Program-made: the position numbers and the translations under genes
Assembly (NCBI GenBank): GCA_947495685.1
Contig: CANLZY010000019.1
Span: forward strand, 1 to 64,000
From: an uncultured Tropicimonas sp.
GTDB lineage: Bacteria; Pseudomonadota; Alphaproteobacteria; Rhodobacterales; Rhodobacteraceae
Length of the DNA: 64,000 nucleotides
Reading direction: 5' to 3'
The notes under the pieces: model-generated
The model's input: the letters and a program-made list of their open reading frames with translations, nothing else
Databases searched by the model: none
What the model was told of the DNA's origin: nothing
Part shown: positions 43,511-51,882 of the stretch, piece by piece
Layout of the letters: each line of letters opens with the position of its first letter
Numbering within the stretch: position 1 is the first letter of the stretch

Positions 43511-44599
43511 ATGATCAATACCTGGACGAAGCGCTCTGCTGCAGCCTTGCTGATGGCAACCGCTCTCACCGCTCCGGCGCTGGCCGCCGAAAAGATCACC
43601 GCGGTGGTCATCGACGGCTACCCCGCCAAGGCCCTGTGGGTGAAGGAATTCTCTGGATTCTTCATCCCCGAGGTGGACAAGCGGCTTGCCGCGACCGGCA
43701 ACTACGAGATGGACTGGCAGGAAAGCTATGGCGGCTCCATCGTCAAGCCCAAGGGTGTTCTCGAGGGCGTAAAGCTCGGCCTTGGCGATATCGGCATCGT
43801 CACCACGATCTTCCACAATTCCAAGCTTCCGAGCCAGGCGATTTCCGCCGTCACGCCCTTCGTGGCGTCCGATGCGCGCGCGGTCGCCAAGGCCGTGGAC
43901 GAGATCGCCAAGGAATTCCCGACCATGCAGAAGGAATTCGAGGCGCAGAACCAGGTGTACCTGGCCACCGGCGTTGTGCTCGACACCTACCAGCTGTTCT
44001 CCAGCAAGGAGATCGGCTCGATCAAGGATATCGAGGGCACCAAGGTTGCCGGTGCCGGCATGAACCTGCGCTACCTTGAAGGGATCGAGGGAGCTGCCGG
44101 CGTGCGCGGCGGCCTGACGGACTTCTACAACATGGTGCAGACCGGCCTGACGGATTCCGCCATGCTCTGGCCGGAAGCCGCCAAGACCTTCAAGATGGCC
44201 GAGGTCGCGCCCTACATGCTGGAAACGAACTTCGGCGCGGTGAACACCAAAACGGTCACCGTGAACAAGGACTACTGGGACAAGCTGCCAGACGAGGTGA
44301 AGGGCGTTCTTCAGGACGTCGCCGTGCTCTACCGCGACCATGTCGCCGGCATTGCCATGGACCGTGCCGGCGAAAGCCGCGAGGCCTATGTCACCGGTGG
44401 TGGCACGATCGTCGAGATGTCCGCCGAGGACCGCAAGGCCTGGGCCGATGCGATGCCGAATATCGCGGCGGAATGGGCCAAGGGGATCGACGAGGCCGGC
44501 GAGCCGGGCACCGCGATGCTCGAAGCCTATATCGGCAAGCTCAAGGACGCCGGCTTCGAGCCCGTGCGTGACTGGGCCGCCGAAGCCAGCATGAACTGA
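43511..44599 (+). CDS. TRAP-type substrate-binding protein (first island importer)
   Basis: 362 aa with a clean Sec signal ending APALAA. The mature protein begins EKITAVVIDGYPAKALWVKEF, unusual for classical DctP, and retains the TRAP pattern of a GSIVKPKGVLEGVKLGLGDIG segment followed by IKDIEGTKVAGAGMNLRYLEGIEGA. GGAGG precedes the ATG. It should bind a carboxylate for the dctQ/dctM genes that follow. Its place between OsmC and the dioxygenase genes suggests an aromatic acid or ring-fission product as ligand. It is longer and more divergent than the other two binding proteins in the window. Confidence 0.87.
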   Translation: MINTWTKRSAAALLMATALTAPALAAEKITAVVIDGYPAKALWVKEFSGFFIPEVDKRLAATGNYEMDWQESYGGSIVKPKGVLEGVKLGLGDIGIVTTIFHNSKLPSQAISAVTPFVASDARAVAKAVDEIAKEFPTMQKEFEAQNQVYLATGVVLDTYQLFSSKEIGSIKDIEGTKVAGAGMNLRYLEGIEGAAGVRGGLTDFYNMVQTGLTDSAMLWPEAAKTFKMAEVAPYMLETNFGAVNTKTVTVNKDYWDKLPDEVKGVLQDVAVLYRDHVAGIAMDRAGESREAYVTGGGTIVEMSAEDRKAWADAMPNIAAEWAKGIDEAGEPGTAMLEAYIGKLKDAGFEPVRDWAAEASMN

Positions 44600-44625
44600 T
44601 CCCAATCAGGGCCGGAGCCATTCGA

Positions 44626-45189
44626 ATGAAAAACGGTGCTTTCAAGACCGCCGCGACCGGCCTGACGAAACTGACCAACGGCATCGCCACCATGGCGAAT
44701 GCCGTTGGCACCCTCGTCGTGCTCGCGCTCGTGCTTGTCGTGAACTACGACGTGATCGCGCGGGGCATTTTCAACAAGCCCTTCCTGGGGGCGGTGGAAG
44801 TCGTTCAGTTCTCCATGGTGCTGATCGTCTTCCTGCAATTGCCGGACGTGGTGCGGGTGAACCGTCTGACCCGGTCCGACGGCTTCCTGCTGGTGCTCGG
44901 CGAGCGATATCCGCGCACCCACAACATCTTCCGCCAGATCATCAACACCGTCTCGGCCGTGTTCATGACGCTGATCGCGATCGCGATCTGGCCGGAATTC
45001 ACCGACATGTTCGAGACGAAAGACTTCTTCGGTATCCCCGGGGTCTTCACCGCGCCCTGGTGGCCGATCAAGCTGGTGATCTTTCTCTCTGCCGCCCTGT
45101 GCGCCCTGATCCTCGTGCTGAAAGTTGCCCGTCGGGAGGACAATTTCGAACTGGTGCGCGTACCTGAACACGAAGAGGATCCGTCGTGA
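44626..45189 (+). CDS. TRAP transporter small permease (DctQ)
   Basis: 187 aa with four membrane helices (about 20-40, 55-75, 95-120 and 140-165). The loop IARGIFNKPFLGAVEVVQFSMVLIVFLQLPDVV is, in pieces, the family hallmark (N-x-P-x-x-G-x-x-E). It is 26 bp downstream of the binding-protein gene and overlaps dctM by 4 bp (GTGA). It joins the binding protein to the Na+-coupled large permease of the first island importer. Confidence 0.9.
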   Translation: MKNGAFKTAATGLTKLTNGIATMANAVGTLVVLALVLVVNYDVIARGIFNKPFLGAVEVVQFSMVLIVFLQLPDVVRVNRLTRSDGFLLVLGERYPRTHNIFRQIINTVSAVFMTLIAIAIWPEFTDMFETKDFFGIPGVFTAPWWPIKLVIFLSAALCALILVLKVARREDNFELVRVPEHEEDPS

Positions 45190-46493
45190 GCCCCATCGAA
45201 ATCGGCCTCACATCGGTCGCCGCAATCGTCATCCTCGTCTATATCGGGGTCTATATTCCCATCGCCCTCGGCGTCGTTTCCTTCATCTCCATCTGGCTGA
45301 TGCGGGACAATTTCGACCTCGCGATGAACCTGCTGAAGATCGCCGTCGGCGACAGCGTGATGGAGTACACCTTTGCCACGGTGCCGCTGTTCACCTTCAT
45401 GGGATTGATCGTTTCGAGGGCCGGTCTCGGCTCCGATATCTACGAGGTGATGAACTCGGGCTTTCGCAAGGTGAAGGGTGGCATCGGCATGGCCACCGTC
45501 GGCGCCAACGCCGTGTTTGCCGCCGTCACCGGATCCTCCATCGCCTCGGCGTCTGTCTTTGCCAAGGTTTCTGTGCCGCAGATGCTGGCCTATGATTACA
45601 ACCCGCGGTTCGCCGTGGGCGTGGTCGCGGGTTCATCGGTGCTGGGCATGATCATCCCGCCCTCGGCGATGCTGATCATCTATTCCTTTGTCGCCGAGCA
45701 ATCGGTGGGCGAGATGTTCCAGGCCGGCATCGTGCCGGGACTGATGCTTGCCGTGGCCTATGTCGGCCTGATCTGGGCCGCGGGCCGGTTTGCCCCGTCC
45801 TGGATCGGCGGCAGGTCGTTCGACGCGACAGAGTGGATGTCGGTGCGCGAAATCGCGAGCAAGACACTCCCGATCACCGGCCTGATCGTCGTCGTGATGG
45901 GCGGCATCTACACCGGCTGGCTGACCCCGGTGGAGGCCGGCGCGACAGGCTCGCTGCTGGCGCTGATCATCGCCGTGGTCCGTCGCAAGATGTCGCTGCA
46001 CGGCTTCTGGCACGCGCTGCTGGAGACCGGGCACATCACCGCCGCGATCCTGTTCCTGATCACCGCCGCATCGATCTACAGCCGGATGTTGGGAATTGCC
46101 GGCGTTCCCAACGAGTTGGGAGAGATCCTGTCCACCTCGCAGCTCAGCTTCTTCTGGATCATGTTCTTCTATGTCGCGCTGATCATCTTTCTCGGGACGC
46201 TGCTGGACACCGCCTCGATCATCCTGATCGTCGTGCCGCTGTTCCTGCCGCTCATCGAGCCGATGGGGCTCAGCCTCGTCTGGTTCGGCATCGTCACCGT
46301 GGTCGGCGCCGAGATCGGTTTGCTGACCCCGCCCCTCGGCATTTCCTGTTTCGTCATCAAGGCCACGCTGAACGACCCCCGCATATCGTTGAAGGACGTC
46401 TTTGTCGGTGCCTTCCCCTTTGCGGTCGTGATGCTGATCGTGTTGATCCTGCTGATCCGCTTCCCGTCGCTCAGCCTTGCCATACTGAACTGA
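45186..46493 (+). CDS. TRAP transporter large permease (DctM)
   Basis: 435 aa with about twelve to thirteen helices. The family stretches include FTFMGLIVSRAGLGSDIYEVM, GGIGMATVGANAVFAAVTGSSIASA, GSSVLGMIIPPSAMLIIYSF, SGWLTPVEAG-like TGWLTPVEAGATGS, and LTPPLGISCFVIK near the end. It starts with GTG overlapping dctQ. It is followed after 9 bp by the intradiol dioxygenase gene, so uptake and ring cleavage are likely on one transcript. Confidence 0.92.
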   Translation: MSPIEIGLTSVAAIVILVYIGVYIPIALGVVSFISIWLMRDNFDLAMNLLKIAVGDSVMEYTFATVPLFTFMGLIVSRAGLGSDIYEVMNSGFRKVKGGIGMATVGANAVFAAVTGSSIASASVFAKVSVPQMLAYDYNPRFAVGVVAGSSVLGMIIPPSAMLIIYSFVAEQSVGEMFQAGIVPGLMLAVAYVGLIWAAGRFAPSWIGGRSFDATEWMSVREIASKTLPITGLIVVVMGGIYTGWLTPVEAGATGSLLALIIAVVRRKMSLHGFWHALLETGHITAAILFLITAASIYSRMLGIAGVPNELGEILSTSQLSFFWIMFFYVALIIFLGTLLDTASIILIVVPLFLPLIEPMGLSLVWFGIVTVVGAEIGLLTPPLGISCFVIKATLNDPRISLKDVFVGAFPFAVVMLIVLILLIRFPSLSLAILN

Positions 46494-46502
46494 GGTACTC
46501 CA

Positions 46503-47378
46503 ATGCGCACTGTCACACCCGACAACATCACCGATGTCTTCGCCGCCTATTTCGGAGACGATACCGACCCGCGCACCCGCGAGGTGCTCATCGCGCTGGC
46601 GCGTCACATCCATGACTTTGCCCGCGAAACCAGCCTGACCCATGACGAATGGCGCAAGGGCATCGAGTTCCTGGAATGGGCCGGGCGGATCACCACGCCG
46701 GAGCGCAACGAATTCGTGCTGCTGTCCGACGTGATGGGCCTGTCGTCCCTGGTTGACATGCTGCATTCCACCCCGGAAGCAACCTCATCTTCGGTGCTCG
46801 GGCCGTTCCATGTCTCCAACCCGCCGCCGATCGAGATTGGCGGGGACATGAAGCGCGACTTCGAGGGCGAAGTGCTTCTGGTCGAGGGAACCGTGCGCGA
46901 TACCGATGGGCATCCGATCCCCCGCGCCCAGATTGACATCTGGCAGACCGCGCCCAACGGCATGTATTCCAGCCAGGACCCGGATCAGGACATCCATTCC
47001 TTCCACGGCCTGATGACCTGCGACTGGGAGGGTCGCTACGCCTTCACGACGGTTCGCCCGGTCAGCTACACGGTGCCGGACGACGGTCCGGTGGGCGAGA
47101 TCCTGCGCGCAGCCGGCCGCCACCCTTGGCGCCCGTCGCACCTGCACTACATCGTTTCAGCCGAAGGCCACCGCACACTTGTGACCGAGATCTTTCCGGA
47201 CGATGATCCCTACCTGGATGAGGACACCGTCTTTGGCGTTCGTGATGATCTGGTCATGAGCTACGTCCCGCAACCGGCCGGCAGTTTCCCCGAGGGGTTC
47301 GCGCTCTCCGGGACCGTCGACGGGGCCTACAGCCGTGCCGACTTCGACCTGATCCTTGCACCGGCCAAAGGCGCCTGA
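46503..47378 (+). CDS. intradiol ring-cleavage dioxygenase (hydroxyquinol/catechol 1,2-dioxygenase-like)
   Basis: 291 aa. The N-terminal helical domain (LTHDEWRKGIEFLEWAGRIT, EFVLLSDVMGLSSLVD) is that of catechol_N, followed by the catalytic beta-sandwich: SSVLGPFHV, then GEVLLVEGTVRD. The four non-heme Fe(III) ligands can be placed as Tyr in NGMYSSQ, Tyr in VSYTVPDDG, and the two His of RPSHLHYIV. ILRAAGRHPWRPSHLHY resembles hydroxyquinol 1,2-dioxygenases more than catechol enzymes. It cleaves a catechol or hydroxyquinol between the two hydroxyls. No maleylacetate reductase, muconate cycloisomerase or monooxygenase is beside it. It converges with GntR, with 3 bp between stops. Confidence 0.87.
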   Translation: MRTVTPDNITDVFAAYFGDDTDPRTREVLIALARHIHDFARETSLTHDEWRKGIEFLEWAGRITTPERNEFVLLSDVMGLSSLVDMLHSTPEATSSSVLGPFHVSNPPPIEIGGDMKRDFEGEVLLVEGTVRDTDGHPIPRAQIDIWQTAPNGMYSSQDPDQDIHSFHGLMTCDWEGRYAFTTVRPVSYTVPDDGPVGEILRAAGRHPWRPSHLHYIVSAEGHRTLVTEIFPDDDPYLDEDTVFGVRDDLVMSYVPQPAGSFPEGFALSGTVDGAYSRADFDLILAPAKGA

Positions 47379-47381
47379 GGA

Positions 47382-48080
47382 TCAAACGTCCTGCGACCCG
47401 GGGTTGCTGAACAATCCGTTCAGGAACGCCCCGGTCTGCCGGTAATGGTTCAGGAGCCGCTCCGAGGCCAGATCCGCATCGTGGTCAACCGCGGCCTCAA
47501 GAATGGCCGCATGTTCGGTGCTGACATCGCGTTTCTGATAATCCAGTGCCTTGCCCGCCAGGTACCGGTAGCGGATGTTCAGGTCATACAACTGGCTGCA
47601 GAACTTCATCAGGATCGGTGAGTGGCAGTTCGACAACAACGCCATGTGAAAAGCCTTGTGCCGTTCTTCAAAGGCTTCAAGGTCGCCGCGCCCCTCGCGC
47701 ACCATCTTGTGGTGCGACAGGACCAGCGCGTCTTCCCATGCCTCGTCCGCATTGGCGATGCTCTGGCGCAGGGCCATTTCTTCCAGTTCGCAGCGCAGGG
47801 TCAGGATCTCGACAAAGTTTTCCCGGCTGGTCTCGGCGGCCCGAAAGCCGCGCTGGTCCAGGCGTTCGACCAGCAGGTCCGACGTCAACAGGCTCAGCGC
47901 CTCGCGAACCGGCGATGCCCCGGTATCCAGCAGGGTCCGCAACCGGTCGATCTTGAGCTTTTCGCCCGGCTGCAACTCGCCAACGACAATCATCCGCCGA
48001 AGTGCCAGATAGGCCCTATGGGTTGCAGAGGATTCCTGCCCGACCGCGTCGGAGGCTGTTCGCATTATTCCGATGTCCAT
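47382..48080 (-). CDS. GntR-family (FCD) transcriptional regulator of the catabolic island
   Basis: 232 aa. The winged helix spans about 20-85 (LDTGASPVREALSLLTSDLLVERLDQRGF in pieces), and the C-terminal FCD domain has ILTLRCELEEMAL, FEERHKAFHMALLSN and AILEAAVDHDADLA. The overall sequence resembles CsiR-type regulators. It lies between the dioxygenase operon (convergent) and the second TRAP operon (divergent). A palindrome just before its start (48087-48102) overlaps the ribosome-site region, suggesting autorepression. It likely controls both TRAP operons; its effector is probably an aromatic acid or ring-fission product. Confidence 0.87.
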   Translation of the reverse strand: MDIGIMRTASDAVGQESSATHRAYLALRRMIVVGELQPGEKLKIDRLRTLLDTGASPVREALSLLTSDLLVERLDQRGFRAAETSRENFVEILTLRCELEEMALRQSIANADEAWEDALVLSHHKMVREGRGDLEAFEERHKAFHMALLSNCHSPILMKFCSQLYDLNIRYRYLAGKALDYQKRDVSTEHAAILEAAVDHDADLASERLLNHYRQTGAFLNGLFSNPGSQDV

Positions 48081-48086
48081 GATGCC

Positions 48087-48102
48087 ATAATATCGAGTTT
48101 AT
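48087..48102. promoter_or_regulatory. candidate GntR operator, autoregulatory
   Basis: ATAATATCGAGTTTAT matches its own reverse complement at 12 of 16 positions and lies 7 bp before the GntR start codon. It shares AATATCGA-N-TTTAT with the perfect dyad at 41397-41414 before the FAH operon. Shared operator function is inferred. Confidence 0.45.
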
Positions 48103-48240
48103 CGACCATATCAATCACCGAGTCTTTGCCGGTGCAGCGCTCCTTTGCCTCGATCCGCCCGGTTTTTCCATGCAACTTCTGCGATTTGCGCTGTTTTGAC
48201 GCCCATGCGCGGAGACGCCCACCGAAACCAGACATAAAAA

Positions 48241-48289
48241 TTGGACTAAAAATCATTTTTTTGGACAAAAAATCGACAAACTGATATTC
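48241..48289 (+). promoter_or_regulatory. direct repeats and promoter of second TRAP operon
   Basis: TTGGACTAAAAATC (48241-48254) and TTGGACAAAAAATC (48261-48274) are 13/14 identical and 20 bp apart. The second TTGGAC can serve as -35, with GATATT (48283-48288) as -10 at 16-bp spacing. The binding-protein gene starts 53 bp downstream. The repeats are candidates for activator or repressor binding. Confidence 0.5.
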
Positions 48290-48341
48290 GTGGTCGTGCG
48301 GCACGCTCCAAGACGTGCCCGGGCAAGTCTGGGAGGACACC

Positions 48342-49376
48342 ATGAAACTGCGTTCAATGATCGCCAGCGCCTTGACGCTGAGCACCATTCTGTCGGCCAG
48401 CGGCGTGATGGCTGCAAACATCGAGGGCCCCAAGGTCTTCTGGAAGATCTCGATGTGGGGCAACCCGCGCGCCCTGTCGGAAGGCATGGAAGCGATGGCC
48501 AAGAAGGCCGCCGAGGAAACCGACGGCAACTTCGAGATCAAGATCTTTTACGGTGGGCAGTTGTCCCAGGCGCGTGAAAACCTCGACGGGCTGAAGCTGA
48601 ACGCATTCGAAGGCGCCGCGATCTGCAACTTCTATCATCCCGGCAAGAACCCGGCCTGGATGGTGTTTTCGCTGCCGTTCCTGCCGCTGGGCGATCCGGC
48701 GGTCGACAAGGCGGTCCGCACAAGGATGTTCGAACATCCCGCCATCGTGGCCGACATGGCGAAATGGAACGCAATCCCCTATGTCTCCGGACTGCTGCCG
48801 CAATACGAGATCCTCGGCAAGGGCACACCGCCGACGGAACTGTCCGGCTGGGACGGGCTGCGGGTTCGGGCCGGCGGTGGTCTTGGCACCGCCATGGAGA
48901 AGCTCGGCTCGGTCAAGCAGACCCTGCCCGCCGGCGAAACCTCGACCGCCTTCCAGCGCGGCGCGCTCGATGCAGCGGCATTCCCCTACACATACGCCCA
49001 TGTGTCGTTCAAGATTCACGAAGAGGCCGAATGGTTCACCTCGAACCTCGCGCCCGGCACATCGGAATGCGGTTGGGTTTTCAACAAGACGGCCTACGAG
49101 GCCCTGCCGCCGCAGTATCAGGAGTTCCTGATGAGCCAGCGTGACATGATCATGGATGTCGAGCAGGCCGCCTATGCCGAGCAAGACACCAAGAACCTGC
49201 CGATGTTCGAGGAAACCCTGACCAAGATAACCTACACCGACGCACAGCTGGAAGAGTTCCGAAAGGTTGCCGGCCAGCCGGTCTGGGATGAATGGATCGC
49301 CGCGAACAAGGACGCGTTCGACGCGCAGGACGTGTTCGATTCCATCTGGCAGTACGCTGCAGACGCCGCAAAGTAA
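48342..49376 (+). CDS. TRAP-type substrate-binding protein (second island importer)
   Basis: 344 aa. The Sec signal ends near SGVMAAN. The DctP fold is seen in FWKISMWGNPRALSEGMEAM, FEIKIFYGGQLSQARENLDGLKLNAFEGA in pieces, SGWDGLRVRAGGGLGTAMEKLG and STAFQRGALDAAAFPYTY. GGGAGG is 7 bases before the ATG, which sets the start; a longer frame begins 27 bases earlier without support. It is divergent from GntR and followed by a hairpin. The ligand is a carboxylate by family rule, identity unknown. Confidence 0.9.
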   Translation: MKLRSMIASALTLSTILSASGVMAANIEGPKVFWKISMWGNPRALSEGMEAMAKKAAEETDGNFEIKIFYGGQLSQARENLDGLKLNAFEGAAICNFYHPGKNPAWMVFSLPFLPLGDPAVDKAVRTRMFEHPAIVADMAKWNAIPYVSGLLPQYEILGKGTPPTELSGWDGLRVRAGGGLGTAMEKLGSVKQTLPAGETSTAFQRGALDAAAFPYTYAHVSFKIHEEAEWFTSNLAPGTSECGWVFNKTAYEALPPQYQEFLMSQRDMIMDVEQAAYAEQDTKNLPMFEETLTKITYTDAQLEEFRKVAGQPVWDEWIAANKDAFDAQDVFDSIWQYAADAAK

Positions 49377-49386
49377 GCCTTGATCA

Positions 49387-49415
49387 GGGCCGCCGCCGAC
49401 ACCCGGTGGCGGCCC
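49387..49415 (+). other. intercistronic hairpin between dctP and dctQ
   Basis: The perfect 8-bp arms GGGCCGCC and GGCGGCCC enclose a 13-nt loop, starting 10 bp after the binding-protein stop. Only a short GTTTCC follows. It is a likely 3'-stabiliser or attenuator that lets binding protein outnumber permease, as with the hairpins at 3288-3314 and 16683-16709. Confidence 0.65.
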
Positions 49416-49434
49416 GTTTCCGGACAGGGACACA

Positions 49435-50064
49435 ATGTCGGATCAAACAGCCTCGAATACCCCGCTCGAAACCGCCAGCCGTGCGCTGGAGCCAGTGGAA
49501 AACGCCGCCAACATGATTGCCGCAACGGCGATCTTCGCGTTGATGGTACTGGGCGTTCTGCAGATCGGGCTGCGCACGATCTTCAACGCACCAATCACCG
49601 GCTACATCGACCTAGTCGAGCTGTCGATGGCCAGCATGGCATTCCTTGGCGCCGCCTATTGCCAGCGGCTCGGCGCCCACATCCGAATGGAATTGCTGGT
49701 CGGGCGTTTGCGCGGGCGCACCCTTTGGGGGGTCGAGGTATTCGGTACCCTGGTGGCGATGTTCATCATCGGCGTGCTGGTCTGGTACAGCGCCGGCCAT
49801 TTCCTGCGCTCCTACACGCTGGGCGACACCAGCATCGATGCCCAGTTCCCTGTCTGGCCCTCCAAGCTGATTGTACCGATCGCCTTTTCGATCTGGTTCC
49901 TGCGACTGACGATCCAGTTGTTCGGCTACCTGCGCCTATTCATTGACCCGAGCCTGGCCAAGGTGGCCATCGTCAAGGTCAAGGACGTGGCAGAGCAGGC
50001 ACAGGACGAAATCGTCGAGGTGACGGGCCAGACCCCCGCCGCGCAGCGGGAGGACGCCCAATGA
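49435..50064 (+). CDS. TRAP transporter small permease (DctQ)
   Basis: 209 aa with four helices (about 25-45, 58-78, 98-120 and 140-165). The family loop FNAPITGYIDLVELSMASMAFLGAAYCQRLGAHIRME, in pieces, matches DctQ. The C-terminal tail is longer than usual and charged (VKVKDVAEQAQDEIVEVTGQ). It overlaps dctM by 4 bp (ATGA). Confidence 0.9.
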   Translation: MSDQTASNTPLETASRALEPVENAANMIAATAIFALMVLGVLQIGLRTIFNAPITGYIDLVELSMASMAFLGAAYCQRLGAHIRMELLVGRLRGRTLWGVEVFGTLVAMFIIGVLVWYSAGHFLRSYTLGDTSIDAQFPVWPSKLIVPIAFSIWFLRLTIQLFGYLRLFIDPSLAKVAIVKVKDVAEQAQDEIVEVTGQTPAAQREDAQ

Positions 50065-51383
50065 TCCTTGGTATCGGTTTTTCCGACCCCTTCCTGGTCG
50101 GGCTGCTTGCCCTTGGCCTGTTGATGACGCTGATCTTTTTCGGGGTGCGGGTGGTGTTTGCCGCCGCGCTTGTCGGATTGTTCGGCTTGGTGGAGCTGTT
50201 GGGCTGGGGCCCGGCGGCGGGCATCATCGGCACGATTCCGCATTCGAAATCGTCGACTTATGCGCTCAGCGTGCTGCCGATGTTCATCTTCATCGGCTTC
50301 CTCGCCTTTCACGCCGGCATGACCCAGCAATTGTTCGACGCCGCCCGCAAGTGGGTCGGCTGGGTGCCGGGCGGGTTGGCCGTGGCCACGGTGTTCGCCA
50401 CCGCCGGATTCGCTGCAGTATCTGGCGCCTCCACCGCCACGGCGGCGGTGTTTTCGCGCGTGGCCATCCCCGAGATGCTGAAATACGGCTATGACCGCAA
50501 GATGGCCGCAGGGGTCGTCGCGGCTGGCGGCACGCTGGCAACGCTGATCCCGCCGTCGGCGATCATCGTCATCTACGCCATCATCGTCGAGGAATCGGTT
50601 GGCCGCCTGTTGCTGGCCGGGTTCCTGCCGGGCGTCGTCTCGGCGTTGATCTATGCCGGGATCATCATCGTCTGGGCGATGATCCGACCCGAGCATGCAC
50701 CCGCCGTCACCGGCTACACCTGGGGCGACCGGTTTGCGTCGCTTCCCGGAATCTCTCCGATCTTCCTCGTCGTGGCGATCATCATCTCGGCCATCTATGC
50801 CGGCTGGGCCACCCCGACCGAGGCCGGCGCGCTCGGCGCCGCGGTTGTCTTTGTCATGGCCGTTCTCCGGGGCACCAGCTTCAAGGCGATCCGAGGCTCG
50901 CTGATGGAATCAGCCAAGCTGACGGTGATGATCTTTTCACTGATCTGGGGCGTGCTGATCTTTGTCCGGTTCCTCGGCTTCTCGGGCCTGCCCGAGGCAT
51001 TCACCAACTGGATCGTCACGCTGGACGCGCCACCGATGGTCATCATGATCTGCATCCTGCTCGCTTATGCGGTGCTCGGCATGTTCATGGACGCGATCGG
51101 GATGCTTTTGTTGACCCTGCCGGTCGTGTATCCGGCGGTGATGGCGCTCGGGTTCGACTCCATCTGGTTCGGCATCATCGTGGTGAAGATGGCCGAGGTC
51201 TGCCTGATCACGCCGCCCATCGGGCTGAACTGTTTCGTGGTCAACGGCGTGCGGCCCGACATCGCCCTGACCGATGTCTTCAAGGGCATCACCTTGTTCT
51301 TCGTGGCCGACGTCATCACCATTGCAGCCCTGCTGGCCTTCCCCGAGATTGTCACCTGGCTGCCCGACCTGATGAACAACTGA
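50061..51383 (+). CDS. TRAP transporter large permease (DctM)
   Basis: 440 aa, about twelve helices. Family stretches: MFIFIGFLAFHAGMTQQLFDAARKWVG in pieces, FAAVSGASTATAAVFSRVAIPEM, GTLATLIPPSAIIVIYAI, AGWATPTEAGALGA and LITPPIGLNCFVVNG. It begins with an ATGA overlap with dctQ and is followed 10 bp later by the GlcG/HbpS-like gene. It is the Na+-driven channel of the second island importer. Confidence 0.92.
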   Translation: MILGIGFSDPFLVGLLALGLLMTLIFFGVRVVFAAALVGLFGLVELLGWGPAAGIIGTIPHSKSSTYALSVLPMFIFIGFLAFHAGMTQQLFDAARKWVGWVPGGLAVATVFATAGFAAVSGASTATAAVFSRVAIPEMLKYGYDRKMAAGVVAAGGTLATLIPPSAIIVIYAIIVEESVGRLLLAGFLPGVVSALIYAGIIIVWAMIRPEHAPAVTGYTWGDRFASLPGISPIFLVVAIIISAIYAGWATPTEAGALGAAVVFVMAVLRGTSFKAIRGSLMESAKLTVMIFSLIWGVLIFVRFLGFSGLPEAFTNWIVTLDAPPMVIMICILLAYAVLGMFMDAIGMLLLTLPVVYPAVMALGFDSIWFGIIVVKMAEVCLITPPIGLNCFVVNGVRPDIALTDVFKGITLFFVADVITIAALLAFPEIVTWLPDLMNN

Positions 51384-51393
51384 GGAGCCCCCC

Positions 51394-51882
51394 ATGCGCC
51401 TGCCCGTCAGCCTGCCGCTTGAAACCGCGAGCCGTATCGTGGACGAAGCCCTTCGCCTGGGCCGCGCCGAGGAGTTGTTACCGTTGACCGTCGCGGTGCT
51501 GGATGGCGGTGGCCGAATGGTGGCAATGAAGGGCGAGGACGGATCCGGGATCCTGCGGTTCGAAATCGCGTTCGGCAAAGCCTGGGGCGCGCTTGGAATG
51601 GGCATCTCCAGCCGGCTGATCCGGGATCGGCTGTCCAGCCGTCCCACCTTTCAGTCAGCGCTCGCCACAGCCGCTGATGGGCGGTTGATCCCGGTTCCGG
51701 GCGGTGTCCTGATCCGGGATGACGCCGGGACGACAATCGGTGCGGTGGGGATCAGCGGCGATACCTCGGACAAGGACGAATACTGCGCCATATTGGCGAT
51801 CCATTCCGCCGGTCTGGCCTCCGAACCCGCGGGGCCTGCCCCGGATTGGCGCGACTCGTCGCTGTCGGACCACTACCCTTGA
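51394..51882 (+). CDS. GlcG/HbpS-family (heme-degrading domain) protein
   Basis: 162 aa. The GlcG/HbpS/Cob(I)alamin-adenosyltransferase-like domain is recognisable from LPLTVAVLDGGGRMVAMKGEDG, the AFGKAWGALGMG helix, IPVPGGVLIRDDAGTTIGAVGISG and DEYCAILAI. In other bacteria such genes accompany glycolate, diol or aromatic catabolic operons and their biochemical role is still unclear. The GAGG ribosome site lies just before the ATG. Its 3' end overlaps the convergent cupin gene by 10 bp. It is probably co-transcribed with the second TRAP importer. Confidence 0.82.
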   Translation: MRLPVSLPLETASRIVDEALRLGRAEELLPLTVAVLDGGGRMVAMKGEDGSGILRFEIAFGKAWGALGMGISSRLIRDRLSSRPTFQSALATAADGRLIPVPGGVLIRDDAGTTIGAVGISGDTSDKDEYCAILAIHSAGLASEPAGPAPDWRDSSLSDHYP

